NCBI GenBank assembly: GCA_019114205.1
Contig: DXFY01000006.1
Location: forward strand, 1-58,389
DNA from: Candidatus Tidjanibacter gallistercoris
Lineage (GTDB): Bacteria > Bacteroidota > Bacteroidia > Bacteroidales > Rikenellaceae
Length of the DNA stretch: 58,389 nucleotides
Direction: 5' to 3'
Shown here: one piece after another, positions 15,871-23,761 of the stretch
Layout: every line of letters starts with the position of its first letter
How positions within the stretch are numbered: position 1 is the first letter of the stretch
The notes under the pieces: generated by a model
The model's input: only the letters and a program-made list of their open reading frames with translations
What the model was told of the DNA's origin: nothing
Databases searched by the model: none
Translations under genes and position numbers: made by a program

Positions 15871-16938
15871 CTACATACCGATATTAACATCCTGATTGAA
15901 CGGCCCTTCCCAGTCTGCGGGGGTGATCGTCACGGCCACGTCGGCACCCGTCAGGCCGCTGATGTTCACCGTTACGCGGCGGTAGGTATTGCGGTTGATA
16001 GCCTTACCCGAATCCCCGGCAAGTTCGCTCTCGTAACTTACGGGCATCTGGTCGTCCGTCGTTCCGAAATCCCCGTCATGATCGTAAATGCCTTCGAGGG
16101 TCAGCAGTACGCTCTCGGCAGCCATGTTGTCCTCATTGCCGTAGATATAGAACAAATTGGCATATTTCCCGCTCTGCTCTTTCGCTGCCTGCGTATGGCT
16201 GAAAGTCTGTGCTGCGAACAGAGGCATGGTTCCCCCGGAATGTTCGCGGTTCTGGGTTCCTCCGGAATGCGACGTGCCGACGTCGAAATAGGAGACCGAG
16301 GATGCCGCACGGGAAACGGTCGCCGAAGCGATCCGCACGCGACCCGGATAAGTCGCGGCGAACTTGCTGTCGGTCGTGGCCTGTACGGCTACTTTCGACA
16401 CGAGCCTTTCGAGCGCGATCTGCACGGTGGTCGTCTGCCCGGCCGCAGCGATGGCCTGCGTCGCCGAACCGGTCATAGTGAACCCTGCGGAGCGTTTGGC
16501 CTTCGTCGTCACCTCGTCGAACGTACCGTTATAGTCCGCGATCTCGCTCTCGGCCTGGCTTCGCAGGTCGTCCAGTGTGCCGATCCCGGAAAGGGCACTG
16601 CCGTTGGCGATGGCATAGAAACGGTACGTTTGCCCCGGTGCGGCGTCCGGTACGGGAATGGTCGCCGTCTGTCCCGAAATCTCCGCAGCGGTGAACTTGC
16701 GTTGCAGTACGGCGTCCCCGTTGCCGTCGAATACGAACAGCGTGAGCGTGCCTATCTTCTTCTCCCAGCTCTCGGCCGCGGCCGTCTGGTCGAAGAAGGC
16801 GCGGGTTTCGGGCGTCTTGTCCGTCAGGGTGATTTTCACTACGCTGCCCGTCGCCGAGTCTGCGATCTCGTCGGTGTGCTTGTTGCAGGAGGCCAGCATG
16901 GCCAGGGCAGCCGTGGCTGCCAAAATCATCTTTTTCAT
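15871..16938 (-). CDS. Major fimbrillin (FimA/Mfa1-like lipoprotein)
   Basis: The start at 16938 gives a 355-residue lipoprotein precursor with lipobox LASC (Cys18), then TRAFFDQT about 35 residues in. Next come a strand IGTLTLFVFDGNGDAV, a YRFYAIANGSAL strand and RLVSKVAVQAT, the fold pattern of the Bacteroidales fimbrillin superfamily. The C-terminal RRVTVNISGLTGADVAVTIT resembles the donor-strand region. In type V pili the lipidated precursor is cleaved after Arg and polymerises by strand exchange. As first gene of the inserted cluster it is the likely main shaft subunit. Confidence 0.82.
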   Translation of the reverse strand: MKKMILAATAALAMLASCNKHTDEIADSATGSVVKITLTDKTPETRAFFDQTAAAESWEKKIGTLTLFVFDGNGDAVLQRKFTAAEISGQTATIPVPDAAPGQTYRFYAIANGSALSGIGTLDDLRSQAESEIADYNGTFDEVTTKAKRSAGFTMTGSATQAIAAAGQTTTVQIALERLVSKVAVQATTDSKFAATYPGRVRIASATVSRAASSVSYFDVGTSHSGGTQNREHSGGTMPLFAAQTFSHTQAAKEQSGKYANLFYIYGNEDNMAAESVLLTLEGIYDHDGDFGTTDDQMPVSYESELAGDSGKAINRNTYRRVTVNISGLTGADVAVTITPADWEGPFNQDVNIGM

Positions 16939-16997
16939 AGATTTAATTGATTTTATGCCGTTTCGTGCGGCGGTTAATAAAAAGTGGTGGATGAATG

Positions 16998-17582
16998 TCA
17001 GTCGATGATGAATTTCAGTCCTATTCCGAACTGCGTGTGGAAATGCCCTGTCGTCGTGCCCCAAAGCACACGCTCGCGGCCCGATATGCAGAGCACGATG
17101 CGGTCGGTGATATAGGCTTCGGCCTCCAGCGTCACCGCGCCTCCGTAGAGGAATCCCTCGCGGCTTCGGATCGTGGAGCCGTCGTACAGCATTTTATCTC
17201 CCCAGTTCACCGTCTCGTACCCCAACAGGGCCGAGCCGCCGATGTAGAGGAAGAAGGTCTTGGAGCCGTCCGCGAGAAACTTATAGTAGTAGCCCCCTTC
17301 GCCCGTGAACTGCGCCACGGGGATACTCCCTGCTTTGTAGGGGTAATTGCGGCAGAGGTACTCCGCCCCGAAGACCCACTTGTTCGCACGGCCCGCATAA
17401 CGGTTCATGGCCGCTCCGAAGTAGTACCCCGTGGTGCTGCGCCCGGAGGCGGAGTACCAGCCGTCCGCCATGCCCGCGCGTACCTCCAGCCCCCGCATTC
17501 CGGGCAGGGTACGCTGGGCATGGGCCTCCGGAGCCAAAGCCAGACCGAGGGCCAGCGATAGCAGCAATGCCAACCGTTTCAT
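16998..17582 (-). CDS. traO: Conjugal transfer protein TraO
   Basis: A 194-residue protein with a signal peptide ending APEAHAQ and amphipathic beta strands (GYYFGAAMNRYAG, GYYYKFLADGSKTFFLYIGGSALLG split by turns), ending GIGLKFIID. This matches TraO of CTnDOT-type elements, an outer-membrane component whose exact role in transfer is not established. It starts 1 nt after the traN stop region and keeps the expected traN-traO order. It is the last conserved tra gene before the fimbrial insertion. Confidence 0.88.
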   Translation of the reverse strand: MKRLALLLSLALGLALAPEAHAQRTLPGMRGLEVRAGMADGWYSASGRSTTGYYFGAAMNRYAGRANKWVFGAEYLCRNYPYKAGSIPVAQFTGEGGYYYKFLADGSKTFFLYIGGSALLGYETVNWGDKMLYDGSTIRSREGFLYGGAVTLEAEAYITDRIVLCISGRERVLWGTTTGHFHTQFGIGLKFIID

Positions 17583-17583
17583 G

Positions 17584-18624
17584 CTATTTGACCTTTAATT
17601 CGTTGATGACCTCGGCACGCACCAGATCGGCGTTTTCGACCGTAAAGGTCTGGTGGCGTCCGCCTTCTTTCTCGTAGAGTTCCACCACGAGGTGCTTGTC
17701 GTCGGGAATGGTGAACTTCGGAAGCGTGAAGACCATGCGCTCGCTGCTCTTGCCCCGAATCACCTGCACGTTGTTGTGGGCACGCAGGGGCCGGATGACC
17801 TGCTCCTGAATGGCCGTGCGCTTGGCGACCTTCTTATCCGCGATCTTGAAGGTGAGGTGATCGACCTCGAAAGGCACGTTCGAGGAGTTCTTCAGTTGCA
17901 GGTGGAAATAGAGCAGCCCGTTGTGCGAATAGATGCCTTTGAGTAGATACTGGATGCCGAAACGCTTGCAGCCGATATGCTTTACCTCGCGGCGGTCGTT
18001 CTTGTAGATCGACTTCATAATGAGCTTCACCAGCAGCGGCGATTCGCTCCCCAGCTCCTCCATGTAGATCTCCAGCGCGTTGTTGGGGCGATTCACCGCC
18101 TCGCCGTCGTGCAGGAAGTCGGTCATCTCGACCGACAGTTTCACAGGCTCGTCGGCATACTTGACATTGAAGGTGTAATAGGCGCCGTCTTCCGTTATCA
18201 CCGAGAGGTTGCTCTCGCGCGAGAAGTCGCGCAGGGCTGCCTTGACGCGCAAAACATTCTCCGTGCCGTCGGCTTTGGCGGCCAAAAGGTCTGCCGAGCC
18301 CAGATCGACGTAGCGGATGGCCGAGGGGAAAATAACGTGCGTGGTCTTGTTGAAGGTCACCTCCAGCGCGTAAGGCGGGATCATGCGGTCGAAGGTCAGC
18401 GGACGGGTCAGCCCGCCGAAGTAGTCGCCCGTCGAAGGTGTCGCGGCAGCCGGTATGTCCGGCGCTGCGGTTTCGGCTATCTCCTGCGCCGAAGCGCCCG
18501 TTACGCATCCTAAAAGTGCGAACGATAAAAGGATTTTTTTAACTGCGCCCGGCTTGTTTTCTTTCGCTGCCGGCGAGCAAAGGTTTTGCGAGCGGACTGT
18601 GCTCTCGATTTTCTTTCGGTTCAT
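17584..18624 (-). CDS. traN: Conjugative transposon protein TraN (DUF4138, VirB9-like)
   Basis: A 346-residue periplasmic protein. The ATG at 18624 leaves about 27 polar residues before the hydrophobic signal segment KKILLSFALLGCVTGASAQ. No in-frame ATG or GTG lies at the signal, so the long n-region is kept. The body is beta-rich with KHIGCKRFGIQYLLKGIYSHN and an extended C-terminus. TraN with TraM forms the outer part of the mating channel, analogous to VirB9/VirB10. It sits directly between traM and traO as in CTnDOT. Confidence 0.9.
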   Translation of the reverse strand: MNRKKIESTVRSQNLCSPAAKENKPGAVKKILLSFALLGCVTGASAQEIAETAAPDIPAAATPSTGDYFGGLTRPLTFDRMIPPYALEVTFNKTTHVIFPSAIRYVDLGSADLLAAKADGTENVLRVKAALRDFSRESNLSVITEDGAYYTFNVKYADEPVKLSVEMTDFLHDGEAVNRPNNALEIYMEELGSESPLLVKLIMKSIYKNDRREVKHIGCKRFGIQYLLKGIYSHNGLLYFHLQLKNSSNVPFEVDHLTFKIADKKVAKRTAIQEQVIRPLRAHNNVQVIRGKSSERMVFTLPKFTIPDDKHLVVELYEKEGGRHQTFTVENADLVRAEVINELKVK

Positions 18625-18676
18625 AACTCGTCTTTCTTTAATGTGTTCGGTTTATGGATATTCAGTGGCTTGCGTG

Positions 18677-20032
18677 TTATTCCAGCGGGGGCAGCAGCAG
18701 GACACGGTACCCTGCTTTGAGCGTCACCTTGACCTGCCGCATCTTCTGCCCGACGTACTGCGCCGTGCCTTGTATGACGCTGCGCCCCAGATCGGAGAGC
18801 AGTTGCGTCCCCGCATCGTCCGTAATGGTGATACTGCTTCCCAATCCTGAACCCGCATTGGCGGCGATCTCCTTCACGGCGCTGATCTCGTCGGATGCGG
18901 GGACGCTGATGCCCTCGCCTCCGTCCATGTCATAAACCAGCAACTCGACCGGTATCACGCTGCCCCGATATTGCACGGCGCTGACCGTGATCATCATGCG
19001 CTCTCCGTCGATGCGGGCCGTGCCCGTAAGTACGGTGTTCGCGGGGATCAGCACGCCGCCGGCCCTCATCGACTCAGTAAGGCGCAGGGGTACCTCCTTG
19101 CCGTCCGTCACGGTCGTCGTGCGATAAATACAGGCTCCGATGCTGTTTTTCTGTACGGGGTTCTCGTTACCCGCCGCAGTATTGAATCCCCAGTTGCGAG
19201 GCTTCGTGAACTCCGCGACGAATACCGAATCGGGCATCGGGGCCGCGAGGCGCGATACGACCTCTCGGCGCACTTGGGCGACGGGTTGCACGGTGCTCCT
19301 GCCGCTGCGGGATGCACCGCCCGTCGGGGTGGTCTGGACGGCTTCCGCCGCACCGCCCGCATTTTGCCCTCCGTTCATGTATTTCGAGGCCAGTTGGTAG
19401 GATTTCTCGATCAGTGCCAGTTGTTGCTCCTCGGCGCTCTGCCGGGCCTGTTCGTCCTCCAACTGCGCTTCGAGCCGGTCGATGCGTTCCTGCAACTCCT
19501 TCTCTCTGTCGCTTTCGGCCTCGTTCTGCGTCTCTTCATAGAAGCTGCCTATCTGACGGTTCAGGTCGTGGTACGCACCCACCGATGAGTGCAGGGTTCC
19601 GCTCTCGAAGCGCGAGGGGTTCTCGTAGTATTCTACGGGTTTGGGGGCCATGCGCATCTCCCTTTCCTCGCGTGCGGTCCGTTCCTCCTCGCTCTCGGGT
19701 TCCTCGCCCAGCGAGAAGGCGAAATCTTCCAGCGAGCGCATCTTGGCCTCCTGTTTGGCCTTCATCTCCTGCTGCACATAGGCGTCGCGTTTGTCGGCGA
19801 CAATGCCGCTCTGCTCCGGCGTGGGCAGGCTGGTATTGAGCCCCGCCTGTTCGGTGGCCTCCTCACCGCCCGAAGGGGCGAAAATGAGCCACATGATCGC
19901 GGCGAAGACCAGCAGCATCAGCGGGAAGACGATCATCTTGCGCCGCTGCTGTATTTGCTGCTCGGTAAGCTCCTTCGCGGGCTTCTCCGGCGCAGGCTGT
20001 TCGTTACTGCCGTGTTTCTCGTTCTCTTTCAT
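18677..20032 (-). CDS. traM: Conjugative transposon protein TraM (VirB10-like)
   Basis: A 451-residue protein with a cytoplasmic N-terminus, one membrane span at about residues 33-52 (MIVFPLMLLVFAAIMWLIF) and a charged coiled-coil periplasmic region (EEERTAREEREMRM, RIDRLEAQLEDEQ). The C-terminal domain shows SIGACIYRTTTV, LIPANTVLTGTARIDG and YDMDGGEGI, as in Transposon_TraM/VirB10 proteins that bridge inner and outer membranes. Its 5' end overlaps traL by 29 nt, so translation is probably coupled. Confidence 0.92.
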   Translation of the reverse strand: MKENEKHGSNEQPAPEKPAKELTEQQIQQRRKMIVFPLMLLVFAAIMWLIFAPSGGEEATEQAGLNTSLPTPEQSGIVADKRDAYVQQEMKAKQEAKMRSLEDFAFSLGEEPESEEERTAREEREMRMAPKPVEYYENPSRFESGTLHSSVGAYHDLNRQIGSFYEETQNEAESDREKELQERIDRLEAQLEDEQARQSAEEQQLALIEKSYQLASKYMNGGQNAGGAAEAVQTTPTGGASRSGRSTVQPVAQVRREVVSRLAAPMPDSVFVAEFTKPRNWGFNTAAGNENPVQKNSIGACIYRTTTVTDGKEVPLRLTESMRAGGVLIPANTVLTGTARIDGERMMITVSAVQYRGSVIPVELLVYDMDGGEGISVPASDEISAVKEIAANAGSGLGSSITITDDAGTQLLSDLGRSVIQGTAQYVGQKMRQVKVTLKAGYRVLLLPPLE

Positions 20033-20387
20033 AATCGGTCGTGTTTAATCGTTCGGAGCTGTCCGCCCCGGACTGTGTTCGTTCTGTTTCAGCGGGAAAG
20101 GCTGCTTCCTGCTGCGGCTTTGGATCTGAATTTCCGAAGGATTCCGGCTTGAGCCTCTGCTCCGGCTGCGGTGCAAGCCGTCGCAGGTGTTCGATCCGTA
20201 TCCGCTCCCCGTCGTTGCGCCCCAGAGAGTATATCGCCGAAACGGTGCTATACAGCGACAGTGCGGCGAAGAGCACGAAGAGCGTAATGATCGCAATAAC
20301 CCTCTTGTCGGGACTGATCGCCCCGCACACGCGCCGCAGCCGATCCTCGATCCGCTCTCCGGCGCGTTTTATCCATTTCCGTATCAT
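20004..20387 (-). CDS. traL: Conjugative transposon protein TraL (DUF3989)
   Basis: A 127-residue membrane protein with a basic N-terminus, one span at about residues 30-52 (VIAIITLFVLFAALSLYSTV) and a polar, low-complexity tail. Size, topology and position between traK and traM match TraL/DUF3989, an inner-membrane component with no assigned activity. It overlaps traM at its 3' end and starts 3 nt after traK, so it is within a tightly packed operon. Confidence 0.85.
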   Translation of the reverse strand: MIRKWIKRAGERIEDRLRRVCGAISPDKRVIAIITLFVLFAALSLYSTVSAIYSLGRNDGERIRIEHLRRLAPQPEQRLKPESFGNSDPKPQQEAAFPAETERTQSGADSSERLNTTDYERERETRQ

Positions 20388-20390
20388 AAT

Positions 20391-21014
20391 TTATCGTGCT
20401 ATGACCCGCAGATCGCGGTTTTCGACAATCTCGAAGCGCTCCATTGTAAAACCCTGCGGGTTGTTGTCCGAGCGCACCGAGTTGATGAGGTTGCAGCGCG
20501 TGATGAGCGAGCGTTCGGTAACGTTGCTCTCGCGTATAATCATCTGCCGTGCATAGGTCGTTACGCGGTACGGATAGGTATTGAAGTCGCAGACCACCGA
20601 ATCGACCTGCACCTGCTGATTGATGTTGCCCGCCACCACGCGGTTGTAGTAGCCCTTCTCCTGAAGATCCTGCGAGTAGTGGTAGGCGCTCTTGTCGCAT
20701 AGGAACAGGGCGCGGTTGATGTTGCTCTCGATGGCCGCCCGGTCGGGCGCCAGCGTGAAGAAGAGCTCGTGGAAGCGGCGGACGTGCTCCCGCGCCTCGA
20801 CGGGCCGGTTCTGGCTGAGGTCTTGCGAGAGGGCCAGCATCAGCGACTTGCCCTGATCGAGCACATAGATCTTCTCGCGCTGGCGCTGGGCGAACTGGTA
20901 GCTCTTCACGACGCTGAACACGGCCACCACGGCGCACAGTCCGAGGAAGACGAGCGTGAAGAGCCGTATCTGCCGGAAGCTCGTTTCGATGTTTTTCAAC
21001 GATTTGAATTCCAT
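20391..21014 (-). CDS. traK: Conjugative transposon protein TraK (VirB8-like)
   Basis: A 207-residue protein with a short cytoplasmic N-terminus (FKSLKNIETSFRQIRLF), one membrane span at about residues 18-40 and a periplasmic domain with HYSQDLQEKGYYNRVVAGNI. The opening is highly typical of TraK, an inner-membrane assembly factor comparable to VirB8. About 100 nt without a gene separate it from traJ; otherwise the order matches the CTnDOT operon. Confidence 0.92.
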   Translation of the reverse strand: MEFKSLKNIETSFRQIRLFTLVFLGLCAVVAVFSVVKSYQFAQRQREKIYVLDQGKSLMLALSQDLSQNRPVEAREHVRRFHELFFTLAPDRAAIESNINRALFLCDKSAYHYSQDLQEKGYYNRVVAGNINQQVQVDSVVCDFNTYPYRVTTYARQMIIRESNVTERSLITRCNLINSVRSDNNPQGFTMERFEIVENRDLRVIAR

Positions 21015-21116
21015 TTTTTGTCGTTTTATCGGGTTTATCTCTTCTATTGAGCCGCACAGAAAAAGGTGCGGCTGACATGCGGTTCAATCGCTACAAAAGC
21101 GATCGGCTGCATTCCA

Positions 21117-22196
21117 TCAATGGCCGCCGGACGACCCTCCGCCATCCTTCGTGGCGAGGTTATCGCCTTGGGGGCCGCTGTCGTCGCTCTCGCCGTATTT
21201 CGATTTGCCGCCGCGCCCAAAGGCTTTGCCGATCAAAGCTCCGGTCACGCCGCCCGCGACACCGGCAGCGAACGACGAAGCGCGGTTGACGCCGCCCAGT
21301 CCCGAACCGCCGCCCGCCTGCACGATCCACTCGGCTACGGTCGGCACGGTGAAATAGCCGATGATCCCGATAATCAGGAAGATGATATAGACGCCGTTCG
21401 AGCCGTCCGGGATGTAGCTGGGGTCTTGCAGCGCCGCAATGTCGGCCTGAAGCATCAACACCTGTATCTTGGCCAGCACGGCCGAGAAGAGGTCGGCTAC
21501 GGGCAGCCACAGATAGACGCAGATGTATTTTGAGAGCCAGTGCGTGAGCGTTCCCTGAAAACCGTCGTAAACGGAGAGCGCGAACGACAGCGGGCCGAGA
21601 ATGGAGAGCACGACCAGAAAGAACGTCCGCAGCGTGTCCACCGTGAGTCCTGCGGCGTTGAACAGCAGCTCGAAGAAGTCGCGCACCAGCTCTCGGAACC
21701 ACATCTTGATTCCGTGCCACGTCCGCTCCCACCACATACTGATTATTTCGCCCAGATCCGTAATGCCCAGTTCGGCGAGCTGTTGGTCGTACACCTCGTC
21801 GTCCACCAGCCACGCCTTGCCTTCGCGCACGCGGGCCTCGTATTCGAGATCGTCCCGCTGCTTCTGGTAGGCGGCGATGTCCGTCGTCTGCCCTTCGAGG
21901 ATGGCGTGCGTGCCCTGCACCACGGGCGAAAGCACGGCGTTCACCGTCCCCAGCACGACGGTCGGAAACATAATGATACACAGCCCGATGGCGAAGGGGC
22001 GCAGCAGCGGGAACACGTCGATAGGCTCGGCCGAGGCCAGCGCCTTCCATACCCGATAGGCCACGTAAAAAAGCGCTCCCAGACCGGCCACGCCTTTGGC
22101 GATGCCGACCATATCCCCGCACAGGGGCAGCATCTCCTGATAGAGATTGCGCAGCACTTGGTGCAGGTTGTCGAAATTTGTTGCGAGCGGTGTCAT
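21117..22196 (-). CDS. traJ: Conjugative transposon protein TraJ (VirB6/TrbL-like)
   Basis: A polytopic inner-membrane protein of about 359 residues. The start at 22196 (MTPLATNFDNLHQVL) is preferred over the ATG three codons upstream because it fits the family start. Membrane segments lie near residues 32-50, 70-90, 165-200, 225-245 and 270-300. The C-terminus is Gly-rich and ends GGGSSGGH. The family forms part of the inner-membrane channel. The start lies 2 nt from the traI stop. Confidence 0.9.
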   Translation of the reverse strand: MTPLATNFDNLHQVLRNLYQEMLPLCGDMVGIAKGVAGLGALFYVAYRVWKALASAEPIDVFPLLRPFAIGLCIIMFPTVVLGTVNAVLSPVVQGTHAILEGQTTDIAAYQKQRDDLEYEARVREGKAWLVDDEVYDQQLAELGITDLGEIISMWWERTWHGIKMWFRELVRDFFELLFNAAGLTVDTLRTFFLVVLSILGPLSFALSVYDGFQGTLTHWLSKYICVYLWLPVADLFSAVLAKIQVLMLQADIAALQDPSYIPDGSNGVYIIFLIIGIIGYFTVPTVAEWIVQAGGGSGLGGVNRASSFAAGVAGGVTGALIGKAFGRGGKSKYGESDDSGPQGDNLATKDGGGSSGGH

Positions 22197-22198
22197 GG

Positions 22199-22819
22199 CT
22201 ACCAATATCTTTCGGAGGGTTTGCCGTAGAGCGCCTGCACGCGGGCGGCATCGCCTTTGGACTGGCTGCGCAGGAACGAAACGGAGATCGCCTTGTCGGT
22301 ATAATAGCGCGTGAGGTTACGGTAGCGCAGCATCCGGGTATAGATCTGATCCACTACGTCCATGCGCTCCTTGTCCGAGAGCGAGAGGCCATTGCCGGAG
22401 GTCACGATGTTCTTCAGCTCCGTGACCAGCGCCCCGCCTTCCTCCAGCAGCCGGGCGTAACCGGCCGAGATGGCCGCCAGCTCGCCGGGGGTGAAGTTGC
22501 GGTCTGTGACCATACGGTTGAATCCCGACATGTAAATATCCGTGATCTCGCTGACCATCTCGATCGTGAGCTTCACCTTGCGGGCGTCCTTGATGATGTT
22601 GTGCACCGATTTCAGGGCGTCGTAATACGCCTTGCTTTGGTTATAAATCTTTACGCTCTCTTGCAGGGACTTAATCATGTTGGATGCCGTCGTGGAACTC
22701 TGCACGGCACTCTTGATGTTCTGTACGAGGTTGGACGGGTCGATGACCGTCCACTGCGCCGCGGCCCGCTGGGTGAAGCAGGCCGGAACGAGGCACATGA
22801 GCCATATCCATCGTTTCAT
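22199..22819 (-). CDS. traI: Conjugative transposon protein TraI (DUF4141, VirB5-like)
   Basis: A 206-residue secreted protein with a signal peptide ending TQRAAAQ. The mature protein begins WTVIDPSNLVQNI, the hallmark of TraI/DUF4141, and is helical throughout. By analogy with VirB5 and TrbJ it may sit at the pilus tip or in the periplasm; that role is inferred for the family. It ends immediately before traJ. Confidence 0.9.
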   Translation of the reverse strand: MKRWIWLMCLVPACFTQRAAAQWTVIDPSNLVQNIKSAVQSSTTASNMIKSLQESVKIYNQSKAYYDALKSVHNIIKDARKVKLTIEMVSEITDIYMSGFNRMVTDRNFTPGELAAISAGYARLLEEGGALVTELKNIVTSGNGLSLSDKERMDVVDQIYTRMLRYRNLTRYYTDKAISVSFLRSQSKGDAARVQALYGKPSERYW

Positions 22820-22858
22820 TTTCTTTCGTTGTTTTATGGGTTTTACATTCGCGGGATT

Positions 22859-23170
22859 TTATTCCTCCGCGCGGTAGTAGTCGCCGTATCCCGCGAGGGT
22901 CAGTACGTCGCGTTCGTGGTCGTAGGAAAGACCGATGCGGCCCCACAGGTCGAAGTAACAGAGGCCCCACATCTGCCGCAGCGGACGCCGCAGCACGGTC
23001 TTCGCATCGTAGGCGAAGGCCACGTGGTAGCCGCCGGCCCGGCGTGCTTCGTTGTGGTATATCCGTACCTCCGGCGACCCTTCGCGGCTGCACCAGCGGC
23101 CCGCGATCTCCGACATCCTGAAGTAGAGGTGCGAGGCCGGTATGGGGTATTCGTTATTTCTCCTGCACAT
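22859..23170 (-). CDS. DUF3876-like protein (103 aa)
   Basis: A 103-residue soluble beta protein. The core IAGRWCSREGSPEVRIYHN followed by GYHVAFAYDAKT resembles the lipocalin-like layout of DUF3876 proteins encoded between traG and traI in CTnDOT-type elements. It shares the GRW...I...YH/FVLRY pattern with the adjacent upstream gene product, so the two are probably tandem paralogues. Function unknown. It lies 10 nt from the upstream gene. Confidence 0.7.
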   Translation of the reverse strand: MCRRNNEYPIPASHLYFRMSEIAGRWCSREGSPEVRIYHNEARRAGGYHVAFAYDAKTVLRRPLRQMWGLCYFDLWGRIGLSYDHERDVLTLAGYGDYYRAEE

Positions 23171-23180
23171 GGCCGCCTCC

Positions 23181-23720
23181 CTATCTTTCGTTTTCCCGCT
23201 GGCGGGTGTAATCCTCTCCCGGCGATACCATCAGCGTATCGGTCTGCGTGTCGAGCGCCAGAATCGTAATCCGGTCGCCGGAGCCGTAATAGAGAATATC
23301 CCCGTCGAGCCAGACCAGCACATAACGCTCGCCGGTCGGACGGCCGTTGCGTTTAAGGTATCTGAGGACGAAGTGCTCCCCCGCGCGGACGATCTCGATG
23401 TCGCAGCGGTTCGGCGCGGACATCCACCTGCCGCACAGGCGGCCCATCTCCCGCTCCCTGCGTCGGAGTTCCTCTTCGCGCCAGCCGGACGTTACGGCGG
23501 GTTCCTCGAAAGGAGCCGGTGCGGGGTCGGATGCCTCGTGTCCGCAGGCGGAAAGTCCGCAGGCCGGAGGGTCGCAGAGTTCGCGTATCTCGCCGAAGAT
23601 CGTCTCTGGCATCGGTTCCCGATGATCGGGGGACAGGAGCGTTTCGGTCAGTATCTCGCCGATACCCGCGTGGTGACGGGCCAGACGGCGGAGTTGTTCG
23701 CAACTTATGATTTTCGACAT
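23181..23720 (-). CDS. DUF3876-like protein with N-terminal extension (179 aa; TraH position)
   Basis: A 179-residue soluble protein. The first 90 residues are helical and Cys-containing (DPPACGLSACGHE). The C-terminal 80 residues carry LCGRWMSAPNRCDIEIVRAG and a strand GEHFVLRYLKRNG that parallel the neighbouring 103-aa protein. Position just downstream of traG corresponds to the traH slot of CTnDOT, but equivalence to TraH is not proven. Function unknown. Confidence 0.65.
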   Translation of the reverse strand: MSKIISCEQLRRLARHHAGIGEILTETLLSPDHREPMPETIFGEIRELCDPPACGLSACGHEASDPAPAPFEEPAVTSGWREEELRRREREMGRLCGRWMSAPNRCDIEIVRAGEHFVLRYLKRNGRPTGERYVLVWLDGDILYYGSGDRITILALDTQTDTLMVSPGEDYTRQRENER

Positions 23721-23761
23721 GATGTTTTCGGTGTTTGCGGGGCGTCGGCCCCGGTTGATGA

